Below, in pieces: positions 24,323 to 31,576 of a stretch of 39,862 nt of DNA. Positions within the stretch are counted from its first letter, which is position 1; each line of letters opens with the position of its first letter. The position numbers and the translations under genes are program-made. Source of the stretch: CAYUHJ01 sp964444365 (lineage in GTDB: Bacteria; Planctomycetota; Planctomycetia; Gemmatales; Gemmataceae); contig CAYUHJ010000036.1 in assembly GCA_964444365.1 (NCBI GenBank), positions 1 to 39,862 of the forward strand, written 5' to 3'. The notes beneath the pieces were generated by a model. The model ran no database searches. It had not been told where the DNA came from and saw nothing but the letters and a program-made list of their open reading frames with translations.

Positions 24323-24394
24323 TCGCCCCGGAGGGAATCGAACCCCCGTTTCCTCTTTGTAAGAGAGGCGTCGTGGCCGTTGGACCACGGGGCG
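24323..24394 (-). tRNA. tRNA-Val (anticodon UAC)
   Basis: A 72-base cloverleaf: 7-bp acceptor stem CGCCCCG/CGGGGCG, 5-bp anticodon stem CCTCT/AGAGG around CTTACAA (anticodon TAC), T arm GGGGG-TTCGATT-CCCTC with one G-U pair, discriminator A and no encoded CCA. The D stem has only 3 pairs (GTC/GAC) and the variable loop only 4 bases, which resembles tRNA-Glu more than a typical bacterial tRNA-Val. It is downstream of tRNA-Ser in the same direction. Confidence 0.85.
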
Positions 24395-24434
24395 TTCAAG
24401 AGCCGCGACAGCAATGGAGCGGTTTTCGACGCAG

Positions 24435-24518
24435 CGGAGGGAGAGGGAGTCGAACCCTCAAGGCTTGTGGCTCTCTCGTTTTCGAGACGAGTGCCGTCGC
24501 CAGTCGGCTTGCCCCTCC
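24435..24518 (-). tRNA. tRNA-Ser (anticodon CGA)
   Basis: An 84-base class II tRNA: acceptor GGAGGGG/TCCCTCC, anticodon stem CTCGT/ACGAG around CTCGAAA (anticodon CGA), an extended variable arm (GAGCCACAAGCCTT), T arm GAGGG-TTCGACT-CCCTC and discriminator G. CCA is not encoded. It reads UCG codons, frequent in this GC-rich genome. Confidence 0.95.
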
Positions 24519-24567
24519 GTGTGAGGTGAAGGAGGGACACGGGCGGCCGAGAAGGGTTCGCGCGAGA

Positions 24568-24641
24568 TTTGGCGAGCGTCACCCGTGAGGGTGACGAGTG
24601 TTGCGAAAACCTCGTCACCCTCACGGGTGACGCTCGCCAAA
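24568..24641. repeat. Nested inverted repeat, REPIN-like (GGCGAGC-head family, copy 1)
   Basis: Arms of 31 bp (24568-24598 and 24611-24641) are perfectly complementary around a 12-base spacer containing TTGCGAA. Inside each arm CGTCACCC pairs with GGGTGACG across GTGA, a GNRA-type loop. The unit lies 5 bp from the stop codon of the downstream FKBP gene and about 50 bp from tRNA-Ser. It is closely related to the unit at 25700. Confidence 0.95.
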
Positions 24642-24646
24642 ACGGT

Positions 24647-25102
24647 TTACTTCGTTCCGAGCGCTTCGATCTCGAAGATCAGCGTGGCCTTGCCGGGGAT
24701 GCTGCCGTCCGGGGTGCCGCGTTCGCCGTAGCCGAGCTCGAACGGGATTTCGAGGCGACGCACGCCGCCGACCTTCATGCCGGGGACGCCGACCTGCCAG
24801 CCCTTGATGAGGGACTTCAGCGGGAACTCGATCGGCTCGCCGCGGCTCTTGCTGCTGTCGAAGACCTTGCCGGTGGTCAGCCAGCCGGTGTAGTGGATCT
24901 TGATCGTGTCGCCGGCCTTGATCTCGGCCCCGTCGCCGACCTTCGCGTCCCAGACGCGCATGCCGTTGTCGAGCTTCTTCCAGCCCTTGTCGTCGAGGGA
25001 CGGGAACGCGGGCACGTCCTTGTCCGCGGCGCGGCCCAGGCCGGCCATGCCGAGGGTGAGAACCAGCGCGACGGCGAGCGTCGACCAGAGTGCGTAAGTC
25101 AT
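24647..25102 (-). CDS. Exported FKBP-type peptidyl-prolyl isomerase
   Basis: A 151-residue protein with a signal peptide (ALWSTLAVALVLTLGMAGLGRAA) and one FKBP domain. Conserved core blocks are IKIHYTGWLTTGKVFDSS, IKGWQVGVPGMKVGGVRRLEIP and LGYGERGTPDGSIPG. Such proteins catalyse prolyl cis-trans isomerisation and chaperone extracytoplasmic proteins. AGAGGA 6 bases before the ATG at 25102 supports that start. It is a tandem paralogue of the next gene. Confidence 0.92.
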   Translation of the reverse strand: MTYALWSTLAVALVLTLGMAGLGRAADKDVPAFPSLDDKGWKKLDNGMRVWDAKVGDGAEIKAGDTIKIHYTGWLTTGKVFDSSKSRGEPIEFPLKSLIKGWQVGVPGMKVGGVRRLEIPFELGYGERGTPDGSIPGKATLIFEIEALGTK

Positions 25103-25136
25103 CGGGAATCCTCTCCAGGGTGCAACGTCCAACGGG

Positions 25137-25679
25137 TTACAACACTTTCAACAGCTTCACTTCGAAGATGAGCGGGGCATTGGGCGGGATTTTCCCATCG
25201 GGTGTGCCCTGAACGCCGTAGCCGAGATCGGCGGGGATGTACAACCGACGAATGCCGCCGGGTTTCATGCCGGGAATCCCTTGCGTCCAGCCCTTGATGA
25301 CCCCGTTCAGCGGGAAGTCGATAGGCTGGCCCCGACTGCGTGAACTATCGAAGACGGTCCCGCCGTCCGCGAGCCAGCCGGTGTAGTGGCACAGCACGGT
25401 CGCCGCGGCGGTCGCCGCGGTGCCTTCGCCTTCCTTCACGTCCCACACTTTGAGGCCGTTCGGCTTCGCTTGCCATTCCTTCGCGTCCGGGGACGGCATT
25501 CCGTCCGACATTCCCGTGTCGCTGGTGTCGGTCTTGTCCGGTTCACCCTTGGCAACAGGCCCCTTCGCGGTGCTGGTCGCGGCCGAGTCGTTCATCGCGA
25601 CCAGCACGCCGACGAGGACGACGACCGCGGCCGCGCCCGCGGCGGGGCCGAGAACCTGGAGCATTTTCGCGCGGTCCAT
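25137..25679 (-). CDS. Membrane-anchored FKBP-type peptidyl-prolyl isomerase
   Basis: A 180-residue protein. An N-terminal transmembrane segment (about 6-28) is followed by a Thr/Ala/Asp-rich linker and an FKBP domain (about 74-178) with LCHYTGWLADGGTVFDSS, IKGWTQGIPGMKPGGIRRLYIP and LGYGVQGTPDG. It appears to be anchored, facing the periplasm. An in-frame ATG 81 bases upstream would include residues encoded by the flanking inverted repeat and is rejected. The gap to the next FKBP gene is 34 bp, so they are one transcript. Confidence 0.92.
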   Translation of the reverse strand: MDRAKMLQVLGPAAGAAAVVVLVGVLVAMNDSAATSTAKGPVAKGEPDKTDTSDTGMSDGMPSPDAKEWQAKPNGLKVWDVKEGEGTAATAAATVLCHYTGWLADGGTVFDSSRSRGQPIDFPLNGVIKGWTQGIPGMKPGGIRRLYIPADLGYGVQGTPDGKIPPNAPLIFEVKLLKVL

Positions 25680-25699
25680 GACTCTCTCAACGGTTGCTT

Positions 25700-25774
25700 G
25701 GCGAGCGTCACTCGTGAGAGTGACGAGTGGTTGCGAACTCGAAGAACTCGTCACTCTCACGAGTGACGCTCGCC
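25700..25774. repeat. Nested inverted repeat, REPIN-like (GGCGAGC-head family, copy 2)
   Basis: Arms of 29 bp (25700-25728 and 25746-25774) are perfectly complementary around a 17-base spacer that again contains TTGCGAA. Each arm holds an inner hairpin, CGTCACTC-GTGA-GAGTGACG. Compared with the copy at 24568 there are four substitutions in the arms, all keeping every pair. It lies between the metK stop codon (5 bp away) and the start of the FKBP gene. Confidence 0.95.
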
Positions 25775-25779
25775 CGGAA

Positions 25780-26982
25780 TTACACCCCCGCGGCCTTCCG
25801 CAGCGCCTCGGCCTTGTCCGTCTTTTCCCAGGTGAACTCGGCGTTCTCGCGGCCGAAGTGGCCGTGCCGGGCCGTCTCGCGGTAGATCGGCCGGCGGAGG
25901 TTCAGGCTCTCGATGATCCCCTTCGGCGTCAGTTGGAAGTGCGCCCGGATCAGCTCGACGAGCTTGTCTTCCGTCACGCCGGGGGCCGTCGTGCCCTCGG
26001 TGCCGACCCAGATGCTCAGCGGGTCGGGGTAGCCGATCGCGTAGGAGAGCTGGACCTCGCACCGCTTCGCGAGCTTCGCCGCCACGATGTTCTTCGCGAT
26101 GTACCGGGCCATGTACGCCGCGGACCGGTCGACCTTGGTGGGGTCTTTGCCGGAGAACGCCCCGCCGCCGTGCCGACCGCGGCCGCCGTAGGTGTCGACG
26201 ATGATCTTGCGGCCGGTCAGCCCGCAGTCGCCGTGCGGGCCGCCTTCGAGGAAGACGCCGGTCGGGTTGATGTGGTAGGTGATGTCGCCCTTGATGAGGT
26301 CCGGGCGCTCGGCCTTGAGCGTCGGCAGGATCAGCTTCTCGACGATTTCCTTCCGGGCCGCGTCGGTGAACTTCCGGCCCTTGCCGGTGCCCTCCATCAC
26401 GGTCTCGTCGTGCTGCGTGGAGAGCACGACCGTGGTGATCTGGTGCGGGGTGCCGTCGCCGTTGTACTCGACCGTGACTTGCGACTTCGCGTCCGGGCGG
26501 AGCCACTTCAGGGTGCCGGTCCGCCGCAGCTGGGCGTGGTTCTCGACGAGCCGGTGCGACAGGTAGATCGGCAGCGGCATCAGCGTGCGGGTTTCGTCGC
26601 AGGCGAAGCCGAACATCATCCCCTGGTCGCCGGCCCCGCCGGTGTCGACGCCGACGGAGATGTCCGGGCTCTGGCTGTGGATCAGGCAGTTGATCTGAAC
26701 CGTGTCGGCGGCGAAGCCGATGGTGTGGTCGGTGTAGCCGATCTCGGTGATCGCGTCGCGGACGATCTTGTCCACGTTCACGCGGGTCAGCGGGGCCTTC
26801 GTCGTGATCTCGCCGGCGACGGTGCAGTGGTCCGTGGTGACGAGCGTCTCGCACGCCACCCGGCTCATCGGGTCGTGCTTCAGGCAGAAGTCCAGCACCG
26901 CGTCGGACACCTGATCGGCCACCTTGTCCGGGTGGCCCATCGACACGGATTCACTGGTAAACAGGTAGCGGGACGTGCTCAC
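25780..26982 (-). CDS. metK: S-adenosylmethionine synthetase
   Basis: A 400-residue enzyme making S-adenosylmethionine from methionine and ATP. Seen are FTSESVSMGHPDK (8-20), the GGAGDQG loop, KVDRSAAYMARYIAKNIV, the Gly-rich GGRGRHGGGAFSGKDP and YAIGYPDPLSI. Length is typical (about 380-400). The start codon is GTG, with GAGG 9 bases upstream. A weak promoter (GATAAT at 27034-27039 on this strand) lies 52 bases upstream; no SAM riboswitch is apparent. Hairpin units lie on both sides of the gene. Confidence 0.97.
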   Translation of the reverse strand: MSTSRYLFTSESVSMGHPDKVADQVSDAVLDFCLKHDPMSRVACETLVTTDHCTVAGEITTKAPLTRVNVDKIVRDAITEIGYTDHTIGFAADTVQINCLIHSQSPDISVGVDTGGAGDQGMMFGFACDETRTLMPLPIYLSHRLVENHAQLRRTGTLKWLRPDAKSQVTVEYNGDGTPHQITTVVLSTQHDETVMEGTGKGRKFTDAARKEIVEKLILPTLKAERPDLIKGDITYHINPTGVFLEGGPHGDCGLTGRKIIVDTYGGRGRHGGGAFSGKDPTKVDRSAAYMARYIAKNIVAAKLAKRCEVQLSYAIGYPDPLSIWVGTEGTTAPGVTEDKLVELIRAHFQLTPKGIIESLNLRRPIYRETARHGHFGRENAEFTWEKTDKAEALRKAAGV

Positions 26983-27078
26983 GAGATTCGCCTCGGTTCA
27001 GAACCCGGCGTCCGGCCGGGATGAGTGAGGCACATTATCTGGAAGTCGGGGGAAGATGGGAAGGCCATTCAAGGCGAG

Positions 27079-27144
27079 CCGGTTAGCCGCAAGGCGCAGC
27101 CGAGCGCGGACGTCCGCGCTCGGCTGCGCCTCGCGGCTAACCGG
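27079..27144. repeat. Near-perfect 66-bp palindrome (AGCCGCGAGGCG family)
   Basis: Arms of 33 bp (27079-27111 and 27112-27144) meet at the centre without spacer. The single mismatch is A against the complement of G in the inner loop GCAA/GCGA, flanked by GCC/GGC. The outer sequence CCGGTTAGCCGC matches the units at 20099 and 38035. It ends 3 bp from the stop codon of the TIGR03000 gene. Confidence 0.94.
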
Positions 27145-27147
27145 GAT

Positions 27148-27867
27148 TTACTTCGCCACCGTCAGAACCGCCGGGTCGTTCGTCCCCTTGACCGCGGCGA
27201 TCAGCTTCGGGAAGGATTCGTCGAGCACGTCGCCCGCCTTCACGACGACGCGCTTCTCTTCGACCTCCACCCGGCCGTTCACCTCGATCTCGGCGCGGAA
27301 GTCGTAGAAGAACTTCTTCCCGGCGGTGAGGTTCGGGGTGTGGAACTGCCGGCTGGCCCCGGTGCCGGCGGTTTCCTTGCCGTCGACGAACAGCCTGGCG
27401 TTTTCCGGCAGTTCGATCGTGAGCTTGGCGTTCGCCGCGGCCGCCACCGGGATCGCCGGCAGCCCTTCGACGGCGGTGTTGTTCGAGATGATCGTGATCC
27501 CCGCCGGCAGCGGGCCGCCGAAGCACCCGCCGTAGCAGGAGCCGTAGCAACTGCCGTAGCAGGAGCCGTAACAGCTCCCGTAACACGAGCCGTAGCACGA
27601 CGACCAGCAGCCGCAGCACGACGACCGCCAGTGGTGCTTGTGCGACCACCCGCCGCAACACCCGTAGCACGCACTGTAGTACGGGGCGTACCACGCGCTG
27701 TAGCAGCTGCCGTAACACGACCCGTAACAGGCCCCGTAGCACGAGCCGTAGCACGACCCGTAGCAGCCGACGGTCACGGCCCCGCAGCAGCCGTAGCCGG
27801 TGTGCTTGTGAAACGACGCCGTATCCGGCCCGCTGGCGACCGCGGCCATCAAGATCAGGCTGTACAT
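27148..27867 (-). CDS. TIGR03000-domain protein with CYGS repeats
   Basis: A 239-residue planctomycete-type protein. The N-terminus MYSLILMAAVASG is the short hydrophobic start of this family. Two arrays of Cys-Tyr-Gly-Ser (or CYGA/CYGG) follow, first about residues 35-58 and then about 90-118, separated by a His/Trp/Cys-rich stretch. The C-terminal ~75 residues (AKLTIELPENARLFVDGKETAG to VLDESFPKL) are the TIGR03000 domain, a beta-sandwich of unknown role restricted to Planctomycetes. The Cys/Tyr/Gly content suggests cross-linked or metal-binding envelope material. The ATG is at 27867. Confidence 0.9.
   Translation of the reverse strand: MYSLILMAAVASGPDTASFHKHTGYGCCGAVTVGCYGSCYGSCYGACYGSCYGSCYSAWYAPYYSACYGCCGGWSHKHHWRSSCCGCWSSCYGSCYGSCYGSCYGSCYGSCYGGCFGGPLPAGITIISNNTAVEGLPAIPVAAAANAKLTIELPENARLFVDGKETAGTGASRQFHTPNLTAGKKFFYDFRAEIEVNGRVEVEEKRVVVKAGDVLDESFPKLIAAVKGTNDPAVLTVAK
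27521..27770 (-). repeat. Coding tandem repeats (12-base units encoding CYGS)
   Basis: Two blocks of 12-base units, each encoding Cys-Tyr-Gly-Ser, lie within the TIGR03000 gene. Units vary at synonymous positions (TGC or TGT, GGC or GGG, TCC, TCG or AGC), which indicates selection at the protein level rather than recent slippage alone. Confidence 0.85.
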
Positions 27868-28030
27868 CCCGGTTCCCCCTCGTGTGTTCGTTCCGCCGAC
27901 AGACCCCTCTGCCGGACCCAGTAGATGGTAAAGATGGGCAAGGTGAGCGTCAAAGAGGAACGCGAGAAGATGGGGCGAGTGCGCCGGTTGTCCGCCCCTA
28001 CAGCCGGATTCCCCCGACCCGGAGAAGTGA

Positions 28031-28036
28031 TAGAAT
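28031..28036 (+). promoter_or_regulatory. Candidate -10 element upstream of secreted protein
   Basis: TAGAAT, extended to TGATAGAATG, lies 31 bases before the ATG at 28067. No clear -35 hexamer at 17 bases. Confidence 0.45.
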
Positions 28037-28066
28037 GAGCAGGATCCCGCACCTCAGGATGACGCC

Positions 28067-28552
28067 ATGCGACCCCTCGCCCTCGCCGGACTGGTCCTGC
28101 TCACGGCTTCCGCCGCGTCCGCGTTCGACCCCGGCGTCGGGGTGAAGGTCGAGCCCGCGGCTACGGCCGGGAAGACGACCTACCGCTTCTCCCTGGACCG
28201 GGCCGCCGCCGAGCAGTTCCGCGACGCCGTCCTCGCGGCGGACGCGAAGAAGGCGAACGAGGTGCTGTCCGGGTTGACCAAGGACCCGACGCAAAAGGCG
28301 GTCGTCGGGCTGGCGACGAGCAACGTCGAGGCGTTCAAGCGGGCCATGTCGAAGGACGGGGCCATCGGGGCGAACGGCGTCGACATCCTGGTCACCGTCA
28401 CGGACGCGACCGGCGACCCGGAGCCGCTGATCCCCGGCCGGAACATCGAAGGCAAGCGCGGCCCGATCCGCGACTTCATCCGCAAGGCGGGCCGGCAGGT
28501 CGGCGAGGCGGTGCTGAACCCGTGGGCGTGGGAAGTGAAGCCGCGGGACTAA
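28067..28552 (+). CDS. Small secreted protein of unknown function
   Basis: A 161-residue protein with a signal peptide (MRPLALAGLVLLTASAASAFDP). The mature part is helical (FRDAVLAADAKKANEVLSGLT) followed by a strand-rich GVDILVTVTDATGDPEP and a basic C-terminus. No family is recognised. A second ATG at 28059 is out of frame. The start follows a weak promoter by 31 bases. Confidence 0.7.
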   Translation: MRPLALAGLVLLTASAASAFDPGVGVKVEPAATAGKTTYRFSLDRAAAEQFRDAVLAADAKKANEVLSGLTKDPTQKAVVGLATSNVEAFKRAMSKDGAIGANGVDILVTVTDATGDPEPLIPGRNIEGKRGPIRDFIRKAGRQVGEAVLNPWAWEVKPRD

Positions 28553-28558
28553 ACACCA

Positions 28559-28655
28559 TTCACCACAAAGACACCAAGTTCACACAAAGACTCACAAAGA
28601 AGACACACGGATTTCTTTGTGTATCTTGGTGTGAACTTGGTGTCTTTGTGGTGAA
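28559..28655. repeat. AT-rich inverted repeat (CACAAAGACACCAAG type)
   Basis: Arms of 27 bp (28559-28585 and 28629-28655) are perfectly complementary. The pairing continues imperfectly inward through further ACAAAGA-like units. Base composition is far lower in GC than anything around it. It lacks the nested hairpins of the other units. It follows a stop codon by 6 bp and precedes the MFS gene by 35 bp. Confidence 0.9.
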
Positions 28656-28690
28656 CTCTTTGATCCCGTCGGGCAGAACGGAATCCTCTC

Positions 28691-29968
28691 ATGGGCGAAC
28701 CGCAGTCGGTTCCCGCGCGGGCGTGGGTCGTGACCGCCGCCGGGACGGTGGTCAACCTGTGCCTCGGCATCCTGTACGCCTGGAGCGTCTGGAAGGCCGC
28801 CCTCCTCGCGCCGGCCGGCGTCGACCCCGGCAGCGCGATGCCCGCACCGAACGGCGGGTGGCACTACCTCGATGCGGCCGACGCGACGACGCCGTATGCC
28901 ATCTGCGGGTTCGTCTTCGCGCTGGCGATGATCCCCGGCGGTCGGCTGCAAGACCGCTACGGCCCTCGGGTGGGGGCGACCCTGGCGGGGCTGTTCCTCG
29001 GGGCGGGGTGCCTCGCGGCGGGGTGGTCGCAGTCGTACCTCGGGCTGGTGTTCGGGTACGGGTTGCTCGGCGGGATCGGGATGGGGTTCGGCTACGCCGC
29101 CGCGACCCCGGCCGCCGTGCGGTGGTTCGGGCCGCACCGCCGGGGGCTGATCGTCGGGCTGGTCGTCGCGGGTTATGGTGGTGCGGCGATCTATATCGCG
29201 CCGCTCGGAAATCGCCTGATTGGCGACTTCGGTTTGACCGGAAGTTTCGTGGCACTCGGCGGACTGTTTGCGGCGGTGATCGTGGTCGCGGCCCAGTTCC
29301 TGAAGATGCCGCCGGCGGGGTACGTTCCTCCGGGGCCGCCCGCTTCATCGGTCACGAAACCGACCACTGGCCCCGACCACTCGGCCGGGGAAATGCTCAA
29401 AACCTGGCAGTTTTACGCGCTCGTCTTCCTCTTCGTGGCTTCTGCTCAGTCCGGGTTGCTCGTCATCAACAACGCGGTTCCGCTCTACCGGCTTACGACA
29501 ACGCTGTCGCCACAATGGGCCGGTTACGGCTGGGTTCTTGCCGCGTTCGGGGGGTTCGTCAACGCGACCGGGCGGGTCGGAACCGGCACCTACTCGGACG
29601 CCCTCGGCCGGACGAACGCCTACGCGATCAACGCCATTCTCGGCGTGCTGTGCCTGTTCACCCTCCCGATGGTCGTCGAGTCCGGGAACGTGTTGCTGCT
29701 CTTTTTTCTGGTCGGCGTGGTGTTCTGGCAGTACGGCGGGACGCTGTCCCTGATGCCCGCGATCACGGCGGACTATTACGGCTCGAAGAACCTGGGCCTC
29801 AACTACGGGCTCGTGTTCCTCGGCTGGGGCGTCGCGTTCTTCGTCCCGCAGATCGGCGGCCTCATCGAGAAGGCGACCGGTAGCCTGACCGGGGCGTTCT
29901 ACCTGTCCGGCGGGCTCCTCGCCGCGGGCGTCGTGGTCAGCCGGTTCATCCGCCGGCCTGGGGCGTAA
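28691..29968 (+). CDS. OFA-type MFS transporter
   Basis: A 425-residue, 12-helix major facilitator of the oxalate/formate antiporter (OFA) family, plausibly exchanging carboxylates; the substrate is not determined. The N-terminal half has GILYAWSVWKAAL and the loop GGRLQDRYGPR (MFS motif A), and the C-terminal half has GRVGTGTYSDALGR, the repeated motif A. The start is the ATG of MGEPQSVP; a hairpin unit lies just upstream. It heads a run with Uma2 and WD40 genes. Confidence 0.9.
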   Translation: MGEPQSVPARAWVVTAAGTVVNLCLGILYAWSVWKAALLAPAGVDPGSAMPAPNGGWHYLDAADATTPYAICGFVFALAMIPGGRLQDRYGPRVGATLAGLFLGAGCLAAGWSQSYLGLVFGYGLLGGIGMGFGYAAATPAAVRWFGPHRRGLIVGLVVAGYGGAAIYIAPLGNRLIGDFGLTGSFVALGGLFAAVIVVAAQFLKMPPAGYVPPGPPASSVTKPTTGPDHSAGEMLKTWQFYALVFLFVASAQSGLLVINNAVPLYRLTTTLSPQWAGYGWVLAAFGGFVNATGRVGTGTYSDALGRTNAYAINAILGVLCLFTLPMVVESGNVLLLFFLVGVVFWQYGGTLSLMPAITADYYGSKNLGLNYGLVFLGWGVAFFVPQIGGLIEKATGSLTGAFYLSGGLLAAGVVVSRFIRRPGA

Positions 29969-29981
29969 CTCGGAGGTTCCC

Positions 29982-30590
29982 GTGAAAGCCGTCATCAACC
30001 AGATGCCCGCCCACTGGCTCGCGGAGCGGATGAACTCCGAGATCGCGCAGTGGGATGAGATGTGGGAGGGAGTGCTGCACATGGCACCGATGCCGAACCG
30101 AATGCGTCAGGACTTTGAGCTCGACCTTGCTGCGTACCTGAAGCAGGCTTGGGCAAAGCCCAACGGGAGCCGCGTCCATCACGAAGTCAACCTGACGACC
30201 CCGGAAGACGAACCCGCCTGGACCAAGAATTACCGCATTCCGGACGTTGTGCTGCTCACCCCTGACCGGTTTCACATCGACCGGAATGAATACATGGCCG
30301 GCGCACCGCTGGTCGTGGTCGAGATCCAGTCCCCTGGCGACGAGACTTACGAGAAGCTGCCGTTCTACGCGGCGCTTGGCGTGCCCGAAGTCTGGGTCTT
30401 CGACCGCGACACGAAGGCCGTCGAACTCCGTAGCCTGATGGGTTCCGCGTACACGCTTCTCGCACCCGACGCGGACGGCTGGCTGCGGAGTCCGGCGACT
30501 GGCGTGCACTTCCGCCCGGTGCCGCCGAACAAGGTGCGGGTTCGCATCGGCGACAACGACGCGACCGCCGTCGACTTGCCGGAGGCGTGA
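29982..30590 (+). CDS. Uma2 family protein
   Basis: A 202-residue Uma2-family protein (predicted PD-(D/E)XK nuclease fold) starting at a GTG with GGAGG about 6 bases upstream. The core blocks are MWEGVLHMAPMP, YRIPDVVLLTPD, LVVVEIQSPGDETYEKLPFY and VPEVWVFDRDTK. It lies 13 bp after the transporter gene and 3 bp before the WD40 gene, so it is in the same operon. Confidence 0.88.
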   Translation: MKAVINQMPAHWLAERMNSEIAQWDEMWEGVLHMAPMPNRMRQDFELDLAAYLKQAWAKPNGSRVHHEVNLTTPEDEPAWTKNYRIPDVVLLTPDRFHIDRNEYMAGAPLVVVEIQSPGDETYEKLPFYAALGVPEVWVFDRDTKAVELRSLMGSAYTLLAPDADGWLRSPATGVHFRPVPPNKVRVRIGDNDATAVDLPEA

Positions 30591-30593
30591 CGA

Positions 30594-31523
30594 ATGCGAG
30601 TCCTGCCGTGTGCCCGCCGCGACCCCGTCCACCGGCTCGCGTTCTCGGCCGACGGCCGGTTCCTCGCGGCGAACCAGGGGACGATGTACCACCGCGGGAT
30701 CGAGGTGTTCGACTTAGCGGAAGCGGACGCGCCGACGAAGGTGCTGGACGTGCAGGCGGCGGAGCCGTTCTTCAAGTTCCTGGCCGACCGGTCCACCCTG
30801 GTCGTGTCAGACGGGTCACTGGTGCTGTTCGACCTGACGCTTCCCTCTGCGCCGTATCGGGTCGTTGGAGGGGCCGTTTACCCGACGACGGCGTTCGACA
30901 TTTCACCCGACGGCGCGTTGCTCGTTTCGGCTCGGGCTGACCTCGGTGGCTCCGGCTTTCAGGCGTGGCACATGGATCCGGACGGGGCGATTACCCAAAA
31001 GTGGCGGAAGGGGTACGACAACCATCCGAGCGGCGACACGACCGTGTTCGTCTCCGCAGATGCCTTCATCGCGGCTCAGCGGAAATTCAACATTAAGCGG
31101 CGTGACTACGACTGGCATCTCGTCGTGCTGGATGCGGCGAAGGGGAAAAAGCGGCATGCTTTGACGCACGATCCCACGATTGAAGTCCTTCAAATCAGCA
31201 AGCAGCCAGGAACCGACGGCGTGGTGGTCCGGTGCAAATCGGGACTCATCCAGTTCCAGTCGACGATCGAACCAGCCGATCCGGTACACCGGTGTCACGG
31301 TCAAAACTACACCTCCGTCGCACACCACCCGTCGGGCCGCCACCTCGCCGCGAGTTCCGATGACGGCACCGTTTCCCTACTCGACGCTGACTCCCTTGCT
31401 GTGACGAAAACGTTCGCCTGGAACGTCGGCCCCCTCCACAGTGTCACCTTCTCCGCGGACGGCACCCTCGCCGCGGCGGGGTCGGCGGACGGGCGGGTCG
31501 TGGTCTGGGACGCGGAGCCGTGA
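30594..31523 (+). CDS. WD40-repeat protein
   Basis: A 309-residue beta-propeller of WD40 type. Typical blades start with AFSADGRFLAA, AFDISPDGALLVS, VAHHPSGRHLAASSDDGTVSLLD and TFSADGTLAAAGSADGRVVVWD; the middle blades are degenerate. There is no signal peptide, so it is probably cytoplasmic and mediates protein binding. It follows the Uma2 stop by 3 bp. Confidence 0.87.
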   Translation: MRVLPCARRDPVHRLAFSADGRFLAANQGTMYHRGIEVFDLAEADAPTKVLDVQAAEPFFKFLADRSTLVVSDGSLVLFDLTLPSAPYRVVGGAVYPTTAFDISPDGALLVSARADLGGSGFQAWHMDPDGAITQKWRKGYDNHPSGDTTVFVSADAFIAAQRKFNIKRRDYDWHLVVLDAAKGKKRHALTHDPTIEVLQISKQPGTDGVVVRCKSGLIQFQSTIEPADPVHRCHGQNYTSVAHHPSGRHLAASSDDGTVSLLDADSLAVTKTFAWNVGPLHSVTFSADGTLAAAGSADGRVVVWDAEP

Positions 31524-31534
31524 CCGCGTTCTGG

Positions 31535-31540
31535 TAGAAT
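31535..31540 (+). promoter_or_regulatory. Candidate -10 element upstream of CotH-like gene
   Basis: TAGAAT, extended to TGGTAGAATG, lies 36 bases before the ATG at 31577, in the 53-bp gap after the WD40 gene. No -35 hexamer is evident. Confidence 0.4.
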
Positions 31541-31576
31541 GCCGGTTCATCCCGCCGTCGCCTCAGGTATCGTCCC

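Noticed and set aside
24595..24646. FKBP gene start upstream at 25760 and at 25132
   Set aside because: The first would encode residues from the palindrome; the second is a TTG with no ribosome binding site, while ATGs at 25679 and 25102 fit better.
26983..27078. SAM riboswitch upstream of metK
   Set aside because: The short leader has no recognisable SAM aptamer structure.
27521..27770. Possible CRISPR array
   Set aside because: The 12-base repeats are in frame, encode CYGS and have no spacers.
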